Source: Lachnospiraceae bacterium (GTDB lineage Bacteria > Bacillota > Clostridia > Lachnospirales > Lachnospiraceae). Taken from it: a stretch of DNA of 64,000 bases. The stretch spans positions 1 through 64,000 of the forward strand of contig JAJQCZ010000024.1 in NCBI GenBank assembly GCA_021202465.1. Reading direction: 5' to 3'. Positions 7,596 through 14,777 of the stretch are shown one piece after another. A program made the position numbers and the translations under genes. The notes under the pieces are model-generated. The model was not told where the DNA came from and made no database searches. It saw only the letters and a list, made by a program, of their open reading frames with translations. Positions within the stretch are counted from its first letter, which is position 1; every line of letters begins with the position of its first letter.

Positions 7596-8547
7596 GACAC
7601 GGGAACTGATTCTGGAGGCAAAGCACGTCACGAAGAAATACCCGGCCTCGAACGGCCGGACGTTGGTGGCGAACAACGACGTCAGTTTGAATATTTACCG
7701 GGGGCAGACGCTTGGCATCGTCGGGGAGAGCGGCTGCGGCAAGAGTACCTTCATGCGTATGCTGGTCTCCCTGGAGGCTCCCACGGAAGGGGAGATCCTC
7801 TATCATGGCCGGGATATCACGAAGCTGAAGGGCGAGGCGCTCCGCCAGCACCGGCAGCACATTCAGATGGTCTTCCAGGATCCGGCGGCGGCCTTCAACC
7901 CGAAGATGCGGATCCGCGACATCATCTGCGAGCCGCTGCTGAATTTTGGGCGTATTAAGAGGAGCGAGAAGGAAGCGGTCGCCCGGAAATACCTGGAAAT
8001 GGTCGAGCTGCCGGGAGATTTTGCGCTTCGCTACCCGCACAATATGAGCGGCGGGCAGCGGCAGCGGGTGGGCATCGCCCGGGCCCTGGCCCTGGAGCCG
8101 GAAATCATCCTCTGCGACGAGGCGACCTCGGCGCTGGATGTGTCGGTGCAGAAAAATATCATCGAGCTTCTGGTGAAGCTGCAGCGGGAGAAGAACATCG
8201 CGCTGGGATTTATCTGCCACGATATGGCGCTGGTGCAGTCGTTCGCCCATCAGATGGCGGTCATGTATCTGGGAAATATCGTGGAAGTGCTGCCCGGCGA
8301 GCGGGTCGGTACCGGCTGCGTGCATCCCTACACGCAGGCGATGCTGGGCGCCATCTTCGATCCGAAGATGGACTTCAGTAAGCCGATCGAGAGCATCGAG
8401 AGCGAGGCTCCGAGCCCGCTGGATGTGCCGACGGGCTGCCCTTTCCAGAATCGCTGCGACCGCTGTATGGAAATCTGTAAGAGAGAACGCCCGGCGCTGC
8501 GGCAGATTGAAGAAAATCATCAGGTGGCATGTCACCTGTACGCATGA
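7588..8547 (+). CDS. ABC importer ATPase, DppF/NikE type
   Basis: This 319-residue ATPase is the partner of the preceding one. It starts with TTG at 7588, preceded by AGGAGGGGAG. Walker A is GESGCGKST, the signature is MSGGQRQRVGIARAL and Walker B is IILCDEATSALD. The oligopeptide-transporter C-terminal region follows, with DVPTGCPFQNRCDRCMEIC, whose four Cys residues are typical of OppF/DppF proteins and may hold an iron-sulphur cluster. With two permeases, a binding protein and two ATPases, the importer is complete. Confidence 0.88.
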   Translation: MSETRELILEAKHVTKKYPASNGRTLVANNDVSLNIYRGQTLGIVGESGCGKSTFMRMLVSLEAPTEGEILYHGRDITKLKGEALRQHRQHIQMVFQDPAAAFNPKMRIRDIICEPLLNFGRIKRSEKEAVARKYLEMVELPGDFALRYPHNMSGGQRQRVGIARALALEPEIILCDEATSALDVSVQKNIIELLVKLQREKNIALGFICHDMALVQSFAHQMAVMYLGNIVEVLPGERVGTGCVHPYTQAMLGAIFDPKMDFSKPIESIESEAPSPLDVPTGCPFQNRCDRCMEICKRERPALRQIEENHQVACHLYA

Positions 8548-8567
8548 TGAAGGGAGGGGGATGGAAA

Positions 8568-9812
8568 ATGAAATGGAGAAGCATGCGGCTCGGAAGTCTG
8601 CTGCTGATCATTTTGCTGCTGCTGTCTCTGACCGGCTGCGGGACGAAAGAGAGCGAGGCGGATCAGGAGGCCGAGGTGTATCACCGGATCGGCGTGGCGG
8701 TCTATTCGACGACGGACCCGGAGCTTTCCCTGTTTTATGACTATTATCGGAACTATATCGCGGCCAGCTTCCCGGTGGAATTCCTGCTCTCGGACGATCT
8801 TAGTACCGCGGAGGACGAGGTGGCCTTCATCGAGGAGATGAAGGCAGAGGGTGTGGAAGGTATCATCTCCTTCTACGGGGAGGATCTGGAATCTGCGCTG
8901 GCAGCCTGTGCGGAGAATGAGATGTATTATGTCCTCGGCTCCGGCTCCCTCAGCGATGAGGAGTATGAGGCGGTCAAAGAGAACCCCTGGTTCCTGGGTG
9001 TCATCGGGCCGGACACGGAGGAGGAATATGACGCCGGCGCGGAAATGGCAGAGACTTTTGTGGCCGACGGGGCGACCTCCTTCCTGATCGTCACCGGCGG
9101 AGCCGGCGAAGCGGTCAACTTCATGCACTACACCCGCGTCTGCGGAATGCTGGATACACTGGCGGAGGAGATGGGACTGACCTACAGTGAGTCTGTGGAG
9201 GAGCTGGCGCAGGTCACGGCGCTTACAGAGATCGAAACAGGACGGGATGACGTCTCAATCGTTCTCTCGCCGGGATACATCCAGATGGATGAAGGGATGA
9301 GCAACCTGGAACAGGCGCTGACAGAGGGGGACTATGACGCCCTGATGTCGGCGGTGGGACTCAGCGAGGCGATGGAACTGCTGTCGGCGGATATCCGTTC
9401 TACGGAGCAGGTGCTCCGGGTCGGCGTGATCGATTGCTTCTCGGAGGAAAACCGTGAGGCAGTGGAGACGACAGACGGAAACGGAAATTCCCTGTTGAAT
9501 TTTGTCAAGGGCAAATACGCCTCCATGGTCGCCCCGGCCTTCGTGGCCATGTTTAACGCCGTGGAGGGCGATGTGGATGTTGTGAAGCCGGACGGCGTGG
9601 CCTTCCGCCTGACGCAGAGCTACTGGACCGCGGTCGGCAGTGAGGAATACCTGGAGCTCTACAGCTACACGCAGAGCATCTATGAAAATGCCTACAGCAG
9701 TGTGGACCTGATGCAGGCGATCCGTTCCTACAGCGAGGATGCGGACTATGAGCGCTTTAAAGAACTGACAGAGAGCTGCGACCTGGAATCCGTCCGGGAG
9801 AGGCTGGGATAG
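8568..9812 (+). CDS. Sugar-type periplasmic-binding-like lipoprotein
   Basis: This is a lipoprotein of about 414 residues with lipobox LTGC (Cys about residue 24). After a charged linker, the body looks like a type I periplasmic binding protein: an alternating alpha/beta pattern with RIGVAVYSTTDPELSLFYDYY, EMKAEGVEGIISF and FLIVTGGAGEAVNF. The start at 8568 is favoured by AGGGAGGGGG at 8551-8560. It closes the riboswitch operon, 20 bases after the second ATPase gene, and is followed by a terminator. The operon already has a family 5 binding protein, so this second, unrelated one is unexpected. It might serve as a sensor or an auxiliary receptor; I cannot name a ligand. Confidence 0.7.
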   Translation: MKWRSMRLGSLLLIILLLLSLTGCGTKESEADQEAEVYHRIGVAVYSTTDPELSLFYDYYRNYIAASFPVEFLLSDDLSTAEDEVAFIEEMKAEGVEGIISFYGEDLESALAACAENEMYYVLGSGSLSDEEYEAVKENPWFLGVIGPDTEEEYDAGAEMAETFVADGATSFLIVTGGAGEAVNFMHYTRVCGMLDTLAEEMGLTYSESVEELAQVTALTEIETGRDDVSIVLSPGYIQMDEGMSNLEQALTEGDYDALMSAVGLSEAMELLSADIRSTEQVLRVGVIDCFSEENREAVETTDGNGNSLLNFVKGKYASMVAPAFVAMFNAVEGDVDVVKPDGVAFRLTQSYWTAVGSEEYLELYSYTQSIYENAYSSVDLMQAIRSYSEDADYERFKELTESCDLESVRERLG

Positions 9813-9833
9813 ACTGAATCAGATATAGAAGAG

Positions 9834-9869
9834 AAACGCTTCCTTCACGCGCGTGGGGAAGCGTTTTTC
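9834..9869 (+). terminator. Terminator of the riboswitch-controlled operon
   Basis: AAACGCTTCC (9834-9843) pairs with GGAAGCGTTT (9857-9866), running into TTTTT. It marks the end of the importer operon. Confidence 0.9.
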
Positions 9870-9900
9870 TTCTATAGATAAACAGCATTTTTGGCAAGGC

Positions 9901-9929
9901 TTGATTCCCGTCCCCGGATAGAGTAAAAT
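9901..9929 (+). promoter_or_regulatory. Promoter of the first amidohydrolase gene (shared element, copy 1)
   Basis: TTGATT (9901-9906) and TAAAAT (9924-9929) are 17 bases apart. The spacer CCCGTCCCCGGATAGAG is almost identical to that of the mtaD promoter at 12217-12245 (CCCGCCCCCGGATAGGG), which suggests a common regulator. Confidence 0.75.
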
Positions 9930-9966
9930 GGAGTCAAAGGATTCAGACAGGAAGGGAGGGCACCCT

Positions 9967-10863
9967 ATGGAAAAGAAAATACAGCTGGGAGAATGTCACG
10001 CACATATGGTTCTGGATGGCGTCTACTATAAGGCAGCGCTGGAGCGGCACCGGGAGGGGCCGCAGGAGGATACGATTCGCAAGGTGCTGCGAGCCTACCA
10101 GAAGGCAGGTATCACGTACGTGCGGGACGGCGGGGACGCCTGCGGAGTGGCCGCCCGGGCAGCGCGGCTGGCCGGTGAGTACGGGATTGAGTATCGGATG
10201 CCTCTCTTCGCTATGCATCGGGAAGGCCGCTATGGCCATATGGTCGGGAAAGCATTCCGCGATCTGCGGGAATACCGGCAGCTGGTGGACCGGGTGAAAC
10301 GAAATGGCGGTGACTTCATCAAGGTGATGGTATCTGGAATTCTGGATTTTTCCGAGTATGGACGGATGAGCTGTCCTTCTCTGGAAAATGAGGAGATCCG
10401 GGAGATTGTGAACATCGCCCACGGCGAAGGCATGGCGATTATGCTGCATATCAACGGAACCCGTCCAATCCTTGCAGCCATTGAGGCCGGGGCAGACAGT
10501 CTGGAGCATGGTTTCTACATGAGCGCCGAATGCTGTCAGGCGCTGGCAGAGCATCGGGAGACCGTGTGGGTGCCGACGCTGGCTCCGGTGGGCAACCAGA
10601 TCGGCTGCGGCCGCTATCCGGACGACGTGCTGCGGGAGATCCTCTTCCGTCAGCAGCGAAATGTGCGCCGCGTGGTGCAGGCCGGAGGCCGGGTGACTCT
10701 GGGCAGCGACGCCGGAGCCTATCTGGTGCCGCACGCGCAGGGCGTGACAGACGAGCTGGGTTACCTGACGGAGGCCCTGAAGACGACCATGGAGCCGACG
10801 GCGATTCAGATAATGCTGAAGGAAAACGAGGACTGGATCCGGACGAGGTTCTGCCGGAGCTGA
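9967..10863 (+). CDS. Amidohydrolase-superfamily metal-dependent hydrolase
   Basis: This 298-residue cytoplasmic enzyme belongs to the amidohydrolase superfamily. It shows the metal-binding HAH motif near the N-terminus (GECHAHMV), a later His in MLHING, SLEHGFYM, and the distal Asp in LGSDAGAYLVP. The start at 9967 is set by GAAGGGAGGG; an in-frame ATG at 9928 lies inside the -10 box and cannot be used. The family covers dipeptidases, deaminases and lactonases; the substrate is unknown. It has its own promoter and terminator, and the promoter matches that of the mtaD-like gene 2.3 kb downstream. Confidence 0.8.
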   Translation: MEKKIQLGECHAHMVLDGVYYKAALERHREGPQEDTIRKVLRAYQKAGITYVRDGGDACGVAARAARLAGEYGIEYRMPLFAMHREGRYGHMVGKAFRDLREYRQLVDRVKRNGGDFIKVMVSGILDFSEYGRMSCPSLENEEIREIVNIAHGEGMAIMLHINGTRPILAAIEAGADSLEHGFYMSAECCQALAEHRETVWVPTLAPVGNQIGCGRYPDDVLREILFRQQRNVRRVVQAGGRVTLGSDAGAYLVPHAQGVTDELGYLTEALKTTMEPTAIQIMLKENEDWIRTRFCRS

Positions 10864-10900
10864 GGCAGGAGATCGTCAGAGGGAAATTGAAAATGTGTAA

Positions 10901-10940
10901 AAACCGCTTCCCTCACATTGATGGGGGAAGCGGTTTCTTA
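10901..10940 (+). terminator. Terminator of the first amidohydrolase gene
   Basis: AAACCGCTTCCC (10901-10912) pairs with GGGAAGCGGTTT (10925-10936). It lies 37 bases after the stop and faces the convergent Rpn gene. Confidence 0.85.
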
Positions 10941-10978
10941 AAATACGCAGAGCAATTTGAGGACTGTGCTTTTGGCTT

Positions 10979-11887
10979 TTAAGCGCCGCCGAGAATTTCT
11001 TCTTTCAGGCGACGGATGGTATCCACATCTTCTTCGAGAGCATCAGCAATTTCTTCGTCGGAAAGCCCTTTGCGAAGCTTTTTCTTGACAAGCTGCCGCA
11101 GTTTCTCGCGTTCGCCCTTTTCAATGCCTTCCTCAATCCCTTCTTCCTTCCCCTTCTGGAACCACTCGGTGCGCTCCTGGCGCATATGCTTCTCCTCGTC
11201 ATATTCATAGATACTCATCTTCTTCACCTCCGCGCGGTTCCTGCTGAGGAAATCGGCCAGGATTCCCTCCCGGATACATTCGGTGATGGCCTGCTCCACC
11301 GCGTCCTCCAGCTTCTTCGTCTCCGCATACTGTCGGACACGGGCCGTGTACTCGGTATAGTCGTGAAGTGTCCGGCAGGCGGCCAGAATCTCCTGATTGT
11401 GCCCCTTGTTGATGTTTAAAATGGTTACCTCAAGCTCCAGAGAAGGGGCTTCTTCCGGAACAATGAAGGCCTCGGACAGGCGGACACATTGCCGGTCCGG
11501 AATCGGGTCCTTTCCATTATAAAAGACCACAAACCGGGGCGTCGGCAGCTTGATCTGCCGCGAGCTGTACAGATTGGCCTCCCGTGTGAGAACGGAAAAG
11601 AGGTCTGCCGTGTACATGAGAAATCGCAGGGGCAGATTTCCGTTGATCGTCGACTGATGCTCGTAGAGATTCAGCCGGGAGGCGATGACAAAGGAGATGT
11701 CATTCTTCATGGACATGTAAATGGCATTCTCCAGGGTGTTGATCTCCAGAAGATCGGGATCGTCGTACTTCGTTTCGTTCAGCGCGTTGTAAAGAGACAG
11801 GAGCTCCTTCCTATCACTGAAAATCATCTCGAACACACGGGATTTGTACAGACGGCTGACTGGCTGCTCTGAGGCTGTTTTTGACAT
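10979..11887 (-). CDS. Rpn-family PD-(D/E)XK nuclease / putative transposase
   Basis: This 302-residue protein resembles the Rpn (recombination-promoting nuclease) and PD-(D/E)XK transposase-like family. It opens with KSRVFEMIFSDRKELLSLYNAL, followed by the family core LENAIYMSMKNDISFVIASRLNLYEHQST, where the DISF/V Asp and NLYEHQS Glu fit the nuclease motif. The C-terminus is a charged helical region with GKEEGIEEGIEKGE repeats and a short helix-turn-helix-like tail (LSDEEIADALEEDVDTIRRL). The start at 11887 follows GAAAGGAGAACAT. It is read convergently to the first amidohydrolase gene. A second family member lies at 45954-47021. Confidence 0.82.
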   Translation of the reverse strand: MSKTASEQPVSRLYKSRVFEMIFSDRKELLSLYNALNETKYDDPDLLEINTLENAIYMSMKNDISFVIASRLNLYEHQSTINGNLPLRFLMYTADLFSVLTREANLYSSRQIKLPTPRFVVFYNGKDPIPDRQCVRLSEAFIVPEEAPSLELEVTILNINKGHNQEILAACRTLHDYTEYTARVRQYAETKKLEDAVEQAITECIREGILADFLSRNRAEVKKMSIYEYDEEKHMRQERTEWFQKGKEEGIEEGIEKGEREKLRQLVKKKLRKGLSDEEIADALEEDVDTIRRLKEEILGGA

Positions 11888-12216
11888 ATGTTCTCCTTTC
11901 ATACAGCAATGAGAAATCACTACACATTGCAATGAGCGCTGCCTGCGGCAGCGCAGAAATACACCGGATTCTTTGGCCGGACTGTCCTGCAGCGGATGGG
12001 TAGTTCTTCAGGACAGATACGGGAAAGACCGGAACAGGCGATGGTTTCGTACAAAAAAGAAAACATGTCACAAAGCTATTATAACATTTACAATCCGGGA
12101 AGGCAACCGGGAGCACGGGACAAATATTGTACCGGGATGTCGAAACAAAGGAAAAATGGAGGCGCCCTCTTACCGGGAAGGGCGGGACTCAGCCCGGAAA
12201 GCAGGCCCGTCAGGAC
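11888..12216. other. Intergenic region upstream of mtaD
   Basis: No gene was found. A perfect hairpin GCGCTGCC (11936-11943) / GGCAGCGC (11947-11954) with a three-base loop lies just upstream of the Rpn gene. The rest is unassigned, with an AT-rich patch at about 12050-12090. The promoter of mtaD follows at 12217. Confidence 0.4.
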
Positions 12217-12245
12217 TTGATTCCCGCCCCCGGATAGGGTAAAAT
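12217..12245 (+). promoter_or_regulatory. Promoter of mtaD-like gene (shared element, copy 2)
   Basis: TTGATT (12217-12222) and TAAAAT (12240-12245) are 17 bases apart. Over 31 bases it differs from the copy at 9901 at only two positions, both in the spacer. Confidence 0.75.
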
Positions 12246-12327
12246 GGCGCCAGACAGCCGGACCGGGCGGACAAAATGAGAAGACGTTCGCCCCAGGGTT
12301 CGCGGCAGGAAATGAGGACAAACTGAA

Positions 12328-13614
12328 ATGAATATATGTATCGAGCAGGCACTGACACTCCTTCCCGACGGGGAGGGCTTCCGGACGGAAGTGACAGATC
12401 TCTACGTGGAGGGCGACACGATCGCAGCCCTGGGCGAGCGCCCGGAGGGCTTCGCGGCGGAGCGTACGATCGACGGCCGCGGGAAGCTGGTGATCCCGGG
12501 ACTGATCAATGCCCACACTCACGCCTACATGACTCTGATGCGGAACGCTGCGGACGACGTCCCCTTCGATGAGTGGCTCTTCCGGGGCGTGATGCCCCGG
12601 GAGGACCGCATGAGTCCGGAGGACGCCTACTGGGGCGCGCTGCTGGGTCTCATGGAAATGGTGAAATGCGGCACGACCTGCTTTAACGATATGCAAATGC
12701 ACATCCACCAGACCACGAAGGCCGCGGTGGACCTGGGGATCCGCGGCGTCATCGGCCGGGGCCTCTCCGGCACCTCCACGGACGAGGGCGGCGCCAGACG
12801 TCTGCGCGAGGCGCAGGAGGAGATCGAAGCCTGGCGCTGCGAACCGCTCCTTTCATTTCTCATCGCGCCTCATGCGCCCTACTCCTGCGAGGGCGCCTAC
12901 ATGCAGCAGGCGGCCGACCTGGCTGAGCGTCTGGATCTGGGCCTGCACATCCACCTCTCCGAGAGCCGCAATGAAGTGGAAAATGCGCGGCGGGAATGGG
13001 GCATGACGCCCATCGAATACGTGGACTCCCTGGGAATCCTGCGGCGGCCCACCGTGGCGGCCCACTGCGTCTGGGTGACAGATCATGACATCGAAATTCT
13101 GCGGGAGCGGGGCGTCAGCGTCGCCACCAACCCGGCTAGCAACATGAAGCTCGGCAACGGCTTCGCGCCGGTGCCGCGGATGCTGCAGGAGGGCATCCGC
13201 GTCTGCCTGGGCACGGACGGAGCCGCCAGCAACAACGGCCTGAATCTCTTCCGGGAAATGGGGCTGGTCACCCTGATTCACAAGGGCGTGCAGCAGGATG
13301 CCGTGTCCGTCAGTTCCGCTGAAGCGCTGAAAATGGCCACGAAATGGGGCGCGGAGGCCCTGGGTCTGGGCGCGGTCTGCGGTGAGATCGCCGTGGGAAA
13401 GAAAGCCGATCTGGCGATCCTCGACGCGCAGTGCCCGCAGCTGCTGCCCGCGAACAATCCCGTCTCCGCCCTGACCTATTCCGTCAACGGCTCCGAAGTG
13501 GAGACCGTAATCGTAGATGGAAAAATCATCCTGGAAAACCGGCATTTCCCCGGAGTTGATGAGGAACGGGTATACTACGAGGCGGCGCACCGCGCCGAAA
13601 ATCTGTGCGTGTAG
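12328..13614 (+). CDS. mtaD: 5-methylthioadenosine/S-adenosylhomocysteine deaminase (MtaD-like amidohydrolase)
   Basis: This 428-residue protein should deaminate methylthioadenosine and/or S-adenosylhomocysteine, feeding purine and methyl-cycle salvage. It has the family pattern: VIPGLINAHTHAYMTLMR with the metal-binding HTH motif (about residues 55-72), APHAPYSCEG, HIHLSES, the His in VAAHCVW, and the Asp in CLGTDGAASNN. The C-terminal beta-sandwich is completed by IAVGKKADLAILD. Related enzymes act on other amino-purines or on guanine, so substrate preference is not settled. It has its own promoter and terminator. S-adenosylhomocysteine hydrolase is encoded at 30812. Confidence 0.85.
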   Translation: MNICIEQALTLLPDGEGFRTEVTDLYVEGDTIAALGERPEGFAAERTIDGRGKLVIPGLINAHTHAYMTLMRNAADDVPFDEWLFRGVMPREDRMSPEDAYWGALLGLMEMVKCGTTCFNDMQMHIHQTTKAAVDLGIRGVIGRGLSGTSTDEGGARRLREAQEEIEAWRCEPLLSFLIAPHAPYSCEGAYMQQAADLAERLDLGLHIHLSESRNEVENARREWGMTPIEYVDSLGILRRPTVAAHCVWVTDHDIEILRERGVSVATNPASNMKLGNGFAPVPRMLQEGIRVCLGTDGAASNNGLNLFREMGLVTLIHKGVQQDAVSVSSAEALKMATKWGAEALGLGAVCGEIAVGKKADLAILDAQCPQLLPANNPVSALTYSVNGSEVETVIVDGKIILENRHFPGVDEERVYYEAAHRAENLCV

Positions 13615-13710
13615 AACACGGGCACAGGCTGCGCAGCGCGCGGCCCGGCCGCGGGAAGACAGAACCAACTCATGATCATTTTGGCAAAATGTAAACTCAA
13701 TCCGAAAAAC

Positions 13711-13756
13711 AAAACGGAGCCATACGCAGTCGGCGTACGGCTCCGTTCGTTTTTTC
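13711..13756 (+). terminator. Terminator of mtaD-like gene
   Basis: A near-perfect stem built from AACGGAGCC and TACGC on the 5' side (13713-13727) and GCGTACGGCTCCGTT on the 3' side (13733-13747) is followed by a T-rich run to 13755. Confidence 0.88.
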
Positions 13757-13838
13757 ATACAAGTTCTCCGGCGGATGCGCAAAGTAAATTTTTTATTATA
13801 GGAAGATTCTCCGCAAATCACAGAAAGGCAGGTATCTT

Positions 13839-14447
13839 ATGACGAGTGTATTCGGATACGTCCGCGTATCCTCCCGCGACCAGAACGAGGACAGGCAGAT
13901 GATCGCCCTGCAGGAACAAAATGTCCCGGAACAGAATATTTACATGGACAAGCAGTCCGGGAAGGATTTCATGCGGCCCATGTATCAGAAAATGCTGCGG
14001 CGGCTGCGGCCGTGCGACTTGATCTATATCAAGAGCATCGACCGGTTGGGCCGCAACTACGAGGAAATCCAGGAGCAGTGGCGCATCCTGACGAAGGAAA
14101 AGCGCGTCGACATCGTGGTGATCGACATGCCGCTGCTGGACACGCGGCGGGGAAAAGACCTGATGGGAACCTTCCTTTCCGACATCGTCCTGCAGGTTCT
14201 CTCCTTCGTAGCGGAGAACGAGAGAATAAATATTCGGCAGCGTCAGGCCGAGGGCATCGCGGCCGCCCAGGCGCGGGGCGTTCGTTTCGGCCGCCCGCCT
14301 GCGCCGCTGCCGGAGAACTTTCCCACGGTTTACCGGAAATGGAGGGCCGGGGAGATCACGGGGGCGGAAGCTGCGCGGGAATGCGGCATGCCGCTCTCGA
14401 GCTTTCGCTACCGGGCAGAGGTCTGGGAGAAGCAGAAAAATGAATAA
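13839..14447 (+). CDS. Serine recombinase / resolvase
   Basis: This 202-residue site-specific recombinase should cut and rejoin DNA at paired target sites. The resolvase catalytic domain starts at FGYVRVSSRDQNEDRQ, with the nucleophilic Ser in VRVSSRDQ (about residue 10) and the Arg residues of SIDRLGRNY (about 67-75). The long E-helix (ENERINIRQRQAEGI) and a C-terminal helix-turn-helix region (ITGAEAARECGMPLSSFRYR) follow. Length fits the small resolvase/invertase class. It lies directly upstream of the pilus locus, and a 19-bp perfect inverted repeat follows its stop. It may resolve or invert DNA here or belong to a former mobile element. Confidence 0.85.
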   Translation: MTSVFGYVRVSSRDQNEDRQMIALQEQNVPEQNIYMDKQSGKDFMRPMYQKMLRRLRPCDLIYIKSIDRLGRNYEEIQEQWRILTKEKRVDIVVIDMPLLDTRRGKDLMGTFLSDIVLQVLSFVAENERINIRQRQAEGIAAAQARGVRFGRPPAPLPENFPTVYRKWRAGEITGAEAARECGMPLSSFRYRAEVWEKQKNE

Positions 14448-14455
14448 ACGAAAAG

Positions 14456-14501
14456 AATAAGCTGTCTGCAGAAACGTGTACATTTCTGCAGACAGCTTAT
14501 T
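14456..14501. repeat. 19-bp perfect inverted repeat after the recombinase gene
   Basis: AATAAGCTGTCTGCAGAAA (14456-14474) and its exact complement (14483-14501) flank an 8-base centre CGTGTACA. It may be the recombinase gene's terminator, but it has no T-run beyond the arm, and its length and symmetry would also suit a recombinase-binding site. Confidence 0.7.
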
Positions 14502-14777
14502 ATGCTCAGATAGGACTATGATAACACATTACTTCTCGTTTTTCCATAGATTTACCACAAAAAATTAAAATTATTTGGCAGAAAAATCGCCTGTTTTTCG
14601 TCGACAAAAAGGTACACCTTTTTGCATTTTTTCGTGAAATGCAATCCCCGGCCCGGAATCTCTGAAGCCCGCAGGAATCAGGTGGAAAACATTCTTCCGC
14701 AGGGGCGGGATAGGACTGTCGGGGCAGGTATCTCCGGCAGGGACATTATACCAGCATTATTCAGTGAGGAGGATACC
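14502..14777 (+). other. AT-rich leader region of the pilus locus
   Basis: GC content drops sharply at about 14510-14640 compared with both flanks. A tight palindrome AAAAAGGT-AC-ACCTTTTT (14606-14623) is followed by a T-rich tract, so it may terminate or attenuate transcription or bind a regulator. A GTCGAC-centred dyad lies at about 14594-14610. The promoter of the pilus genes should be here, but no clear -35/-10 pair was fixed. GAGGAGG just before 14778 sets the next start. Confidence 0.45.
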
